Source of the DNA: Ceratorhiza oryzae-sativae
Lineage: Eukaryota; Basidiomycota; Agaricomycetes; Cantharellales; Ceratobasidiaceae
Assembly: GCA_030998015.1 (NCBI GenBank)
Contig: JARWMV010000130.1
Coordinates: forward strand, 1-40,077
Direction: 5' to 3'
DNA length: 40,077 nucleotides
In this document: piece after piece, positions 18,358 through 25,964 of the stretch
Numbering within the stretch: position 1 is the first letter of the stretch
How the letters are laid out: every line of letters starts with the position of its first letter
The notes under the pieces: model-generated
The model's input: only the letters and a program-made list of their open reading frames with translations
The model's database searches: none
Told to the model about the DNA's origin: nothing
Program-made: the position numbers and the translations under genes

Positions 18358-18400
18358 CCTGCCTAGAGAACTGCGCTTTAGCGCACGTCTTGGCAGGGGT
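18358..18400. repeat. Type 5 hairpin element
   Basis: CCCTGCC...GGCAGGG around TGCGC-TTTA-GCGCA, overlapping the end of the GIY-YIG frame. Confidence 0.75.
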
Positions 18401-18483
18401 AATAATTCTAACCCCCTTCAATATAAATTGTATGTGGCTAAATAATCTCACCCCAGAGGGGAATTGAAAAGGCGTGACCACTG

Positions 18484-18776
18484 GTTTTCTTTATTTGTGA
18501 TGTCAAATAAAGATTAACTGTGCACTTGGCATAGATCAGTGAATAGCCATTATATGCGGGGAAATTCTTTTGTGTAGCTAGTATTCATTAACATACTCAT
18601 AATGCGAATCAATATAAGAAATATCCGCAAGCCCTGGTTGGTAATTTAATATAAATAAATTACCTTGGGCTTCAGAGACTATACATGGCTCGAATTGATT
18701 TACAAAATTAGTTTGAAGATATAGTCCATTTTTGATTTAATCAAAATTTTAACGATCGAAGATCGTATCCTAAATG
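18484..18776 (+). ncRNA. Group I intron core (rnl intron)
   Basis: P-like ATGCGGGGAAATTC (about 18555), Q-like AAATATCCGCAAGCCC (about 18620), R TTCAGAGACTATACATGGC (18671-18689) and S GAAGATATAGTCC (about 18715-18727), in the standard order and spacing. GACTATA pairs with TATAGTC as P7. The intron ends in G directly before ACGCTAGGGATAACAGG of rnl. Confidence 0.85.
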
Positions 18777-18923
18777 ACGCTAGGGATAACAGGCTGATAG
18801 TCCGCGAGAGTACATATTGTCCGGACTGTTTGGCACCTCGATGTCGACTCATCCTATCCTCCGGGTGCACAAGCTTGGAAGGGTTCGGCTGTTCGCCGAT
18901 TAAAAGGGTACGCGAGTTGGGTT
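18777..18923 (+). rRNA. rnl: Large-subunit rRNA exon, peptidyl-transferase centre
   Basis: ACGCTAGGGATAACAGGCTG, GAGAGTACATATTG, GTTTGGCACCTCGATGTCG, GGCTGTTCGCC and GGTACGCGAGTTGGGTT match the universal domain V sequence (E. coli about 2439-2585). It includes the A-loop/P-loop side of the catalytic centre. The match stops after GGGTT, where rRNA should go on TAGAACGTCGTGAGACAG, so a 5' splice site near position 2585 is inferred. No downstream rnl exon occurs in the window. Instead cox2 follows within 340 nt. Mirror copy at 26302-26448. Confidence 0.92.
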
Positions 18924-19260
18924 CGGCTGTTGGATTTAATACGACAAGGCCCTCTTTTTATCCAGCCAAAGCGCAGTTTTTCATCTTTGGGGGTACTGAG
19001 TTGGGGGAGTTACTATCTTTTGGCGACACTAGTAAAAACAGTTAAAATTTTTATAGAATTAGTACCGCTATAATTATAAGACTGTCAGGGAATGGACAAA
19101 TTTTCTTCTTTGAGAAATCAATTACAATTGAACTCAGTGAAAGGCAATTTACATTAACTGCCACAGACTGGGTCACTGGTGGGCAGTATATTATTATATC
19201 GTAATATTTAATATAAAATATATTGTTTAATGTACAGTCGAAATAGAATTTTTTCTATTG
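18924..19260 (+). ncRNA. Intron sequence between rnl exon and cox2 exon, possibly chimeric
   Basis: Begins where an rnl intron would begin and ends in G where the last cox2 intron ends. Near the 3' end, CCACAGACTGGGTCAC (about 19161-19176) and TGTACAGTCG (about 19231-19240) look like group I R and S strands able to form P7 (AGACT/AGTC). Only 337 nt are present and there is no complete upstream P/Q pairing that I can confirm. It may be a 5' rnl intron piece joined to a 3' cox2 intron piece. Confidence 0.45.
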
Positions 19261-19656
19261 CACCAATGGTATTGGTCATATGAATACTCTGATTTTATTA
19301 ACGAAGACGGAGAAGCCATTGAATACGATTCATATATGGTTCCTGAAAGCGACCTAGAAGATGGGCAATTAAGATTACTTGATGTTGATAACAGAGTTGT
19401 TGTTCCTGTAGACACACACATCAGATTTATTGTAACAGCTACAGATGTAATTCACGATTTTGCTGTACCATCATTAGGTCTTAAAATAGATGCAGTTCCT
19501 GGTCGATTAAATCAAACTTCAGTTCTTGTTCAACGGGAAGGTGTGTTCTACGGGCAATGCTCTGAAATCTGCGGAGTATACCATGGATTCATGCCTGCAG
19601 TAATTGAAGCTGTGTCACTAGAAAAATACCTAGTGTGGCTTGACAGCCAATACTAA
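19261..19656 (+). CDS. cox2: cox2 last exon, CuA domain
   Basis: 131 codons plus [15 protein letters not shown] to YLVWLDSQY. This is the intermembrane-space domain of cytochrome c oxidase subunit 2, which takes electrons from cytochrome c. All CuA ligands are present: the H of [12 protein letters not shown], and C, E, C, H and M in [15 protein letters not shown]. Tryptophans use TGG. The exon starts at CAC after the intron's last G. Gene order places nad2 248 nt downstream. The upstream exons (8521 and 10357) lie on the same strand but are separated by rnl exons. Mirror copy at 25569-25964. Confidence 0.96.
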   Translation, partial: HQWYWSYEYSDFINEDGEAIEYDSYMVPESDLEDGQLRLLDVDNRVVVPVDTHIRFIVTATDVIHDFAVPSLGLKIDAVPGRLNQTSVLVQREGVFYGQCSEICGVYHGFMPAVIEAVSLEKYLVWLDSQY

Positions 19657-19904
19657 TTAGTACTGGCTAATTCTAGATATTGTATAACGAAACATTAATC
19701 CCCTTCTGGATTTACATTAAATCAAATAAAAGAGACCATAAATCCTAGGTATACCAACCTGGCAAAATTGGGTTTTCTAAGAATCTAAAGATTCTGAGAG
19801 TCCTATAAAATTTTGACTAGTGTTAGATTTGTGGAGTCTTTAGGAAGTTCATTTCCTATTGGCTGCCTGTCGTACTTAAAACAGTATGGCACGGCGTTGG
19901 TTTA
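19657..19904 (+). other. Spacer between cox2 and nad2
   Basis: AT-rich, with short hairpins AGAATC-TAAA-GATTCT (about 19790) and AGGAA...TTCCT (about 19842). I looked for a tRNA cloverleaf and found none that closes. Confidence 0.5.
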
Positions 19905-20150
19905 ATGCTTTTTGCTAGTACAATTATTTTTATCTTAGCCAATGCGCTACCTTCTCTTCGAACATCTCAACTATTAATACGAATAATAGCTATTGACCCC
20001 CCAAACTAATGCAGCTACGCTGCATTGTTTGGGGGGGCAATAGCCCCCCAATACGCTGCAACGCATTGGGGGTCTATTGTATTACTTTATGTCGCAGCAC
20101 TTTATAGCAGTGTTGTTTATATTCAGTCAATTGGATTTGGCATAGGTGCC
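19905..20150 (+). CDS. nad2: Probable nad2 5' exon, interrupted by a DHE with a stop codon
   Basis: Starts at ATG 19905: MLFASTIIFILANALPSLR, then SQLLIRIIAI | VLLYVAALYSSVV and YIQSIGFGIGALSELF. A hydrophobic start with ANALPS and a later SIG.GIG...LF resembles the N-terminus of fungal NADH dehydrogenase subunit 2, a complex I membrane subunit. The match is from memory of the family and is moderate. A DHE (19990-20079) adds 84 nt in frame but carries TAA five codons in. Removing it with one CTATTG gives IIAIVLLYV. The exon's 3' end is not certain because the frame runs straight into a GIY-YIG intron gene. Confidence 0.55.
19990..20079. repeat. DHE in nad2 exon
   Basis: CTATTG on both sides. 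The hairpins are CCCCCCAAACTAATGCAGC...GCTGCATTGTTTGGGGGGG and CCCCCCAATACG...CGCATTGGGGG. Confidence 0.92.
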
Positions 20151-20570
20151 CTTAGTGAGTTATTCGATAATTTTTCTTCTTCACAATACTCCATTTGTAT
20201 AACTGCCGATGAAGATTTAATAAGCCCTTTATTATTTTCTTTAGTTCCAACAAAATTAGCTGAAAAAAATATCCCTTGGAATGATACAGCTATGATGAAG
20301 GGAAACCGAATAGTTCTTAATAAAATGTATGATCATTACTCTTCTAATCCTATTGTAAAGTCCTTTTTAGATGCTAAAGTAAACCATTTACTTAATGCAC
20401 CTGAAGGGGATACAGGGATATCTTATTCTTCTTTATCTAAAGATTCAATTTTAACTAATCCTGCTACAAAATCTCTTACTAATAACTATAAGCCTTCTCT
20501 ATTTACTTCAGATAGTGGTGTCTATGTAATACAGTCTCATAATACTCAAGATTTATATGTGGAAATTTCA

Positions 20571-20724
20571 TACCCCCGCTTAGGGTCAACCAGCATTGTA
20601 TTTATATATAAATACATGCTGTTGACCCGAGGGGTAATGGATATCGAGGCCGCGTTCGCGGCGAGCCGCGCGCACGCCAGGGCCGCCTTGGCTTAAGCCA
20701 AGGCGTTCGCAGGCGTGCACGGGT
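20571..20724 (+). repeat. Type 2a GC element (first of two in X2)
   Basis: CATA on both sides. Same intron position as 11086-11239 in X1, so this insertion may predate the split of X1 and X2. Confidence 0.9.
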
Positions 20725-20907
20725 CATAAAAGAAGAGGTCATAAAAACCTCAAACCATACTCCACTAGATTACCCATTTTAACTGTATTTTTAAAATATA
20801 TCAGAGATAATTTTTTAAAAGCACGGCACAATATGCGAACTCTACTTCGTAAATTTTAGAATGGCCCTAGGTTTCGTCTTATGGTGAAGGGCTCCGTTCT
20901 TCATTCA

Positions 20908-21061
20908 TACCCCCGCTTAGGGTCAACCAGCATTGTATTTATATATAAATACATGCTGTTGACCCGAGGGGTAATGGATATCGAGGCCGCGTTCGCGGCG
21001 AGCCGCGCGCACGCCAGGGCCGCCTTGGCTTAAGCCAAGGCGTTCGCAGGCGTGCACGGGT
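20908..21061 (+). repeat. Type 2a GC element (second of two in X2)
   Basis: CATA on both sides, 337 bp after the first. X1 lacks an element at this site. Arm 2 has only one 2a element in X2. Confidence 0.9.
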
Positions 21062-21139
21062 CATAGAGGATGTGATTGTATTCCCAGAATATGATATACC
21101 TTGAAAATTCTAGTCTTATAAATATATTAATTAACTTTT

Positions 21140-21958
21140 ATGAAAAGAAATACTCTAACAAGAGCAGAACGATTACAGTTCTCTCTACCTCAAAATCTGC
21201 AAGACATTCTTGTCGGGCTTATCCTGGGAGATTTATGCATTACAAAACAAAAAACATGTAAAAGTGCTAGATTGGAATTCATGCAAGGAGTGGTACACAA
21301 GGAATACCTTCAGCATTTGTATGAATTATTCAGTGCTTTTTGTGGGATGGCACCTAAAACCCCTACTCGAGCTCCACATAAAAGAACGGGGAAAATCTAT
21401 GATACTGTAAGATTTTATACTTACTCATTACCGTGTCTCAATACATTCTATAATTTATTTTATCCTGATGGTAAAAAAATTGTACCATTAAACATTGGGT
21501 CTCTCCTGACACCTTTAGGTCTCGCATATTGGATTTCGGATGATGGTAGTTGGGAAAAAAACAAAAAATATGTACAGTTGTGTACTGATTCATTTACTTT
21601 GGCAGAAGTAAATTTATTAATCCAAACTCTAAATTCTAAATGAAATTTACCCTCGAGAATCGATGTAGATTTGCCTTCGCAAATCATCGATTCTCGGCGC
21701 GACGGCCGCGCTGGGGACACCCGAAATGTGATTTCCAAAAACACCCCCAAACATGTGCAGCTACGCTGCATTGTTTGGGGGTGGTTTTGGCCAAGCCCTA
21801 CGGGCATCCATTCGGGTGGTCCCAGCGCGACGGAATGTTACAAATGTAAACATAGTACTGGTTATAGAATTATAATCCCGTCTTACTCGGTTCCTATTTT
21901 ACAGGATTTATTATCCCCGCATATTCCAGCCATGATGCGGTACAAAATAGGTCTGTAG
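21140..21958 (+). pseudogene. LAGLIDADG homing endonuclease of intron X2, interrupted
   Basis: KRNTLTRAERLQFSLPQN, first helix DILVGLILGDLC, VHKEYLQHLYELF, second helix GLAYWISDDGSW, then LNSK. A TGA and a type 4 element (21650-21832) follow, and the end is ECYKCKHSTGYRIIIPSYSV...MMRYKIGL-stop. Removing the element joins NL to ECYKC, matching GLKCTVQ of the X1 protein. The TGA sits where X1 has F. It could be a stop, or Trp if UGA is Trp in this mtDNA. Both acidic motif residues remain. Confidence 0.8.
21650..21832. repeat. Type 4 GC element carrying a single DHE hairpin
   Basis: CCCTCGAG then hairpin GAATCGATG...CATCGATTC, CGCGCTGGGGAC...GGTCCCAGCGCG ends, and a C5AAAC/GTTTG5 hairpin in the middle within CCAAAAACA...GGTTTTGG. 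Confidence 0.85.
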
Positions 21959-22199
21959 TTTTCTATATATTATTTTGGTTAACGGCAGTGCAACTTACTT
22001 TTCTAGACGATTTAGCAATCACTACAGTAGTCTACGAGAAATTAAACAATTAAATGGAAATTCAAGTCTAATTTATACAACTCTAAGTTCTATGGGTCTA
22101 ACGAATTTTAGTTGGTCTCCTGTTGCATTAACTCCAAATTACCATAAAGAATTTGTTTTGTTAAACAATAAATCGACTGAGTTAATCAAAGACATTCAT

Positions 22200-22586
22200 C
22201 CGCCGGCGTTAGAGGGAATCCTCAGATGAGGTAGCCTTGACCATGAGTCTCATGGTCCAGGCTACCTCCCATAAAGATTCCCTCGTAGAAAATGACGACC
22301 GTTCGTCATTTTCAGCCGGCGGCTAAATATCGATATTATGCCGCGCACTAGCAATCGCAAACGGTTGCGATTGCTCACGTTGGTTGGTGGGACAAGTCCC
22401 ACCAGCAACTAACGCGCGCGGGCCCCCGCTCTATCGGCTAAAATCTTAGGTGTAACCCAAGATTTCAGCCGCTAAAGCGGAGGGTCAACGACCCGTGGGC
22501 ATTGTTAACGAGGCCGCGTTCGCGGCGAGCCGCGCGCACGCCAGGGCCGCCTTGGCAAGCCAAGGCGTTCGCAGGCGTGCACGGGT
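22200..22586. repeat. Composite element: type 1 (reverse) joined to type 2b
   Basis: 22200-22421 and 22422-22586, the same composite as 17611-17997. Left flank CAT, right flank AATG. Confidence 0.92.
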
Positions 22587-22677
22587 AATGTTCTTTTGCA
22601 TTTTACACAATATGAAGCAAGAGCTTTAGAGCAAGCTATTCTAAGTGCTATGAAGCCATCACTAAATACAGAATCTG

Positions 22678-22885
22678 ACCCGTGCCCGCCTACGATCGCA
22701 GCTGCGGCCCTGGCGTGCGCGGGCTCGCGGCCAGAGGGGCCGCCTCGCGCACAACCTAGTGCCCCCCAAACATGTGCAGCTACGCTGCATTGTTTGGGGG
22801 GCACTAGGTTGTGCGCGAGGCGGCCCCTCTGGCCGCGAGCCCGCGCACGCCAGGGCCGCAGCTGCGATCGTAGGCGGGCACGGGT
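22678..22885. repeat. Palindrome-2 centre: divergent type 2 element with DHE hairpin in the middle
   Basis: GACCCGTGCCCGCC...GCGGCCCTGGCGTGCGCGGG is a diverged form of the type 2 constant domain. It is followed by CTAGTG, the DHE hairpin C6AAACATG-TGCAGC-TAC-GCTGCA-TTGTTTG6, CACTAG, and then the same 80 bp reversed. The DHE hairpin spans about 22756-22807. The fold-back lies at TAC (22780-22782). Confidence 0.92.
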
Positions 22886-22976
22886 CAGATTCTGTATTTA
22901 GTGATGGCTTCATAGCACTTAGAATAGCTTGCTCTAAAGCTCTTGCTTCATATTGTGTAAAATGCAAAAGAACATT

Positions 22977-23363
22977 ACCCGTGCACGCCTGCGAACGCCT
23001 TGGCTTGCCAAGGCGGCCCTGGCGTGCGCGCGGCTCGCCGCGAACGCGGCCTCGTTAACAATGCCCACGGGTCGTTGACCCTCCGCTTTAGCGGCTGAAA
23101 TCTTGGGTTACACCTAAGATTTTAGCCGATAGAGCGGGGGCCCGCGCGCGTTAGTTGCTGGTGGGACTTGTCCCACCAACCAACGTGAGCAATCGCAACC
23201 GTTTGCGATTGCTAGTGCGCGGCATAATATCGATATTTAGCCGCCGGCTGAAAATGACGAACGGTCGTCATTTTCTACGAGGGAATCTTTATGGGAGGTA
23301 GCCTGGACCATGAGACTCATGGTCAAGGCTACCTCATCTGAGGATTCCCTCTAACGCCGGCGG
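22977..23363. repeat. Composite type 2b + type 1 element (arm 2 copy)
   Basis: 22977-23141 is type 2b and 23142-23363 is type 1 with extended tip. Mirror of 22200-22586. Confidence 0.92.
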
Positions 23364-23604
23364 ATGAATGTCTTTGATTAACTCAGTCGATTTATTGTTT
23401 AACAAAACAAATTCTTTATGGTAATTTGGAGTTAATGCAACAGGAGACCAACTAAAATTCGTTAGACCCATAGAACTTAGAGTTGTATAAATTAGACTTG
23501 AATTTCCATTTAATTGTTTAATTTCTCGTAGACTACTGTAGTGATTGCTAAATCGTCTAGAAAAGTAAGTTGCACTGCCGTTAACCAAAATAATATATAG
23601 AAAA

Positions 23605-24422
23605 CTACAGACCTATTTTGTACCGCATCATGGCTGGAATATGCGGGGATAATAAATCCTGTAAAATAGGAACCGAGTAAGACGGGATTATAATTCTATA
23701 ACCAGTACTATGTTTACATTTGTAACATTCCGTCGCGCTGGGACCACCCGAATGGATGCCCGTAGGGCTTGGCCAAAACCACCCCCAAACAATGCAGCGT
23801 AGCTGCACATGTTTGGGGTGTTTTTGGAAATCACATTTCGGGTGTCCCCAGCGCGGCCGTCGCGCCGAGAATCGATGATTTGCGAAGGCAAATCTACATC
23901 GATTCTCGAGGGTAAATTTCATTTAGAATTTAGAGTTTGGATTAATAAATTTACTTCTGCCAAAGTAAATGAATCAGTACACAACTGTACATATTTTTTG
24001 TTTTTTTCCCAACTACCATCATCCGAAATCCAATATGCGAGACCTAAAGGTGTCAGGAGAGACCCAATGTTTAATGGTACAATTTTTTTACCATCAGGAT
24101 AAAATAAATTATAGAATGTATTGAGACACGGTAATGAGTAAGTATAAAATCTTACAGTATCATAGATTTTCCCCGTTCTTTTATGTGGAGCTCGAGTAGG
24201 GGTTTTAGGTGCCATCCCACAAAAAGCACTGAATAATTCATACAAATGCTGAAGGTATTCCTTGTGTACCACTCCTTGCATGAATTCCAATCTAGCACTT
24301 TTACATGTTTTTTGTTTTGTAATGCATAAATCTCCCAGGATAAGCCCGACAAGAATGTCTTGCAGATTTTGAGGTAGAGAGAACTGTAATCGTTCTGCTC
24401 TTGTTAGAGTATTTCTTTTCAT
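23605..24422 (-). pseudogene. LAGLIDADG gene of X2 (arm 2 copy)
   Basis: Mirror of 21140-21958 with the same TGA. The C-count in the inserted DHE differs by one, so the frame after the element differs. Confidence 0.8.
23731..23912. repeat. Type 4 GC element (arm 2 copy)
   Basis: Mirror of 21650-21832. Confidence 0.85.
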
Positions 24423-24500
24423 AAAAGTTAATTAATATATTTATAAGACTAGAATTTTCAAGGTATATCATATTCTGGGAATACAATCACATCCTCTATG

Positions 24501-24654
24501 ACCCGTGCACGCCTGCGAACGCCTTGGCTTAAGCCAAGGCGGCCCTGGCGTGCGCGCGGCTCGCCGCGAACGCGGCCTCGATATCCATTACCCCTCGGGT
24601 CAACAGCATGTATTTATATATAAATACAATGCTGGTTGACCCTAAGCGGGGGTA
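24501..24654 (-). repeat. Type 2a element, single copy left after deletion
   Basis: Its outer flanks are those of the two arm 1 copies: CTCTATG from one and TATGAAATTTCC from the other. It is thus the recombination product. Confidence 0.92.
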
Positions 24655-25074
24655 TGAAATTTCCACATATAAATCTTGAGTATTATGAGACTGTATTACA
24701 TAGACACCACTATCTGAAGTAAATAGAGAAGGCTTATAGTTATTAGTAAGAGATTTTGTAGCAGGATTAGTTAAAATTGAATCTTTAGATAAAGAAGAAT
24801 AAGATATCCCTGTATCCCCTTCAGGTGCATTAAGTAAATGGTTTACTTTAGCATCTAAAAAGGACTTTACAATAGGATTAGAAGAGTAATGATCATACAT
24901 TTTATTAAGAACTATTCGGTTTCCCTTCATCATAGCTGTATCATTCCAAGGGATATTTTTTTCAGCTAATTTTGTTGGAACTAAAGAAAATAATAAAGGG
25001 CTTATTAAATCTTCATCGGCAGTTATACAAATGGAGTATTGTGAAGAAGAAAAATTATCGAATAACTCACTAAG

Positions 25075-25320
25075 GGCACCTATGCCAAATCCAATTGACT
25101 GAATATAAACAACACTGCTATAAAGTGCTGCGACATAAAGTAATACAATAGACCCCCAATGCGTTGCAGCGTATTGGGGGGCTATTGCCCCCCCAAACAA
25201 TGCAGCGTAGCTGCATTAGTTTGGGGGGTCAATAGCTATTATTCGTATTAATAGTTGAGATGTTCGAAGAGAAGGTAGCGCATTGGCTAAGATAAAAATA
25301 ATTGTACTAGCAAAAAGCAT
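25075..25320 (-). CDS. nad2: Probable nad2 5' exon (arm 2 copy)
   Basis: Mirror of 19905-20150, with the same DHE (25146-25235) and the same in-frame TAA. Confidence 0.55.
25146..25235. repeat. DHE in nad2 exon (arm 2 copy)
   Basis: Mirror of 19990-20079; CAATAG flanks. Confidence 0.92.
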
Positions 25321-25568
25321 TAAACCAACGCCGTGCCATACTGTTTTAAGTACGACAGGCAGCCAATAGGAAATGAACTTCCTAAAGACTCCACAAATCT
25401 AACACTAGTCAAAATTTTATAGGACTCTCAGAATCTTTAGATTCTTAGAAAACCCAATTTTGCCAGGTTGGTATACCTAGGATTTATGGTCTCTTTTATT
25501 TGATTTAATGTAAATCCAGAAGGGGATTAATGTTTCGTTATACAATATCTAGAATTAGCCAGTACTAA
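25321..25568 (-). other. cox2-nad2 spacer (arm 2 copy)
   Basis: Mirror of 19657-19904; nothing recognised. Confidence 0.5.
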
Positions 25569-25964
25569 TTAGTATTGGCTGTCAAGCCACACTAGGTATT
25601 TTTCTAGTGACACAGCTTCAATTACTGCAGGCATGAATCCATGGTATACTCCGCAGATTTCAGAGCATTGCCCGTAGAACACACCTTCCCGTTGAACAAG
25701 AACTGAAGTTTGATTTAATCGACCAGGAACTGCATCTATTTTAAGACCTAATGATGGTACAGCAAAATCGTGAATTACATCTGTAGCTGTTACAATAAAT
25801 CTGATGTGTGTGTCTACAGGAACAACAACTCTGTTATCAACATCAAGTAATCTTAATTGCCCATCTTCTAGGTCGCTTTCAGGAACCATATATGAATCGT
25901 ATTCAATGGCTTCTCCGTCTTCGTTAATAAAATCAGAGTATTCATATGACCAATACCATTGGTG
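25569..25964 (-). CDS. cox2: cox2 last exon, CuA domain (arm 2 copy)
   Basis: Translates identically to 19261-19656, with all CuA ligands present. Confidence 0.96.
   Translation of the reverse strand, partial: HQWYWSYEYSDFINEDGEAIEYDSYMVPESDLEDGQLRLLDVDNRVVVPVDTHIRFIVTATDVIHDFAVPSLGLKIDAVPGRLNQTSVLVQREGVFYGQCSEICGVYHGFMPAVIEAVSLEKYLVWLDSQY

Larger units (their letters stand above)
17024..18366 (+). pseudogene. GIY-YIG homing endonuclease of the rnl intron, interrupted
   Basis: Starts at ATG 17024. Pieces: GKSGIYRWINSSNN | KTYVGSSIDLNRRIKEYF (GIY-YIG with active-site-type R), GYINFTLEILEVV and LLEKEQYYIDLLEPE. After the composite element come ILKKAGSNLGIKMSPETRAK (NUMOD-like) and a C-terminal DNA-binding region ending DKWDNSILNPA. 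A type 2b element (17196-17360) splits NN from KTY; removing it with one AAT restores the frame. A type 1 + 2b composite (17611-17997) lies after EPE. A type 5 hairpin supplies or replaces the last codons. With the elements in place, stop codons occur within them. Confidence 0.8.
16453..18776 (+). other. Group I intron of rnl (about E. coli position 2438)
   Basis: Lies exactly between two rnl exons, after T and ending in G. It carries a GIY-YIG gene and ends with a clear core. The 5' region shares blocks with 13214-13892 and is split by a type 1 element (16608-16779). Confidence 0.8.
10396..19260 (+). other. Stretch between cox2 exons for G and H; contains rnl exons
   Basis: If cox2 is spliced in cis, this is one intron of 8,865 nt. 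It contains at least four endonuclease genes or remnants, two rnl exons and the intron between them. A mature rRNA exon inside a protein-gene intron on the same strand is not a normal arrangement. The 5' part (10396 to about 13.1 kb) fits a cox2 intron with a LAGLIDADG gene. The 3' part (18924-19260) has the cox2 3' splice site. The join between them is not evident. Confidence 0.6.
20559..21977 (+). other. Mobile intron X2 inserted in a GIY-YIG gene
   Basis: Removing 20559-21977 joins GATTTATAT to GTTAACGGCAGT, giving DLY-VNGSATYF, the expected GIY-YIG continuation. The 5' exon ends in T and the intron ends in G, as in group I introns. It shares its start (GTGGAAATTTCATA) and inner blocks with X1 at 11074-12433. 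It carries a LAGLIDADG gene, two type 2a elements and a type 4 element. Confidence 0.75.
20150..22677 (+). pseudogene. GIY-YIG gene of nad2 intron, split by an intron and a composite element, cut at the palindrome centre
   Basis: In frame with nad2. Pieces: a hydrophilic N-terminus, SGVYVIQSHNTQDLY (GIY strand), then after intron X2 VNGSATYFSRRFSNHY (YIG strand weak, active-site-type R), LIYTTLSSMGLTNFSW and LINKDIH-like text (actual ELIKDIH). After the composite element comes FTQYEARALEQAILSAMKPSLN, which holds the conserved E and N. The frame then runs into the GC element at palindrome centre 2, so the C-terminus and the rest of nad2 are absent. The YIG tyrosine-isoleucine is not conserved. 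Confidence 0.7.
23586..24666 (-). other. Mobile intron X2, shorter form
   Basis: 1,081 nt against 1,419 in arm 1. The 337 bp between the two 2a elements, plus one element copy, are missing. The missing part contains the GGCCCTAGGTTTCGTC block shared with X1, so this form probably lost part of the intron core. Confidence 0.75.
22886..25075 (-). pseudogene. GIY-YIG gene of nad2 intron (arm 2 copy)
   Basis: Mirror of 20150-22677 with the same truncation at the palindrome centre. It differs by having a shorter X2 intron (one 2a element) and one C fewer in the DHE of the type 4 element. Confidence 0.7.

Noticed and set aside
18830..19045. 71-residue frame over the rnl peptidyl-transferase region
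   Set aside because: The sequence is rRNA. The frame is accidental.
19740..19860. tRNA-like hairpins between cox2 and nad2
   Set aside because: An anticodon-like hairpin and a T-arm-like hairpin exist, but no acceptor stem pairs and the spacing is wrong.
20160..20500. Continuation of nad2 through the hydrophilic stretch
   Set aside because: It lacks the transmembrane pattern of nad2 and leads into SGVYVIQ, a GIY-YIG start, so it is treated as intron-encoded.
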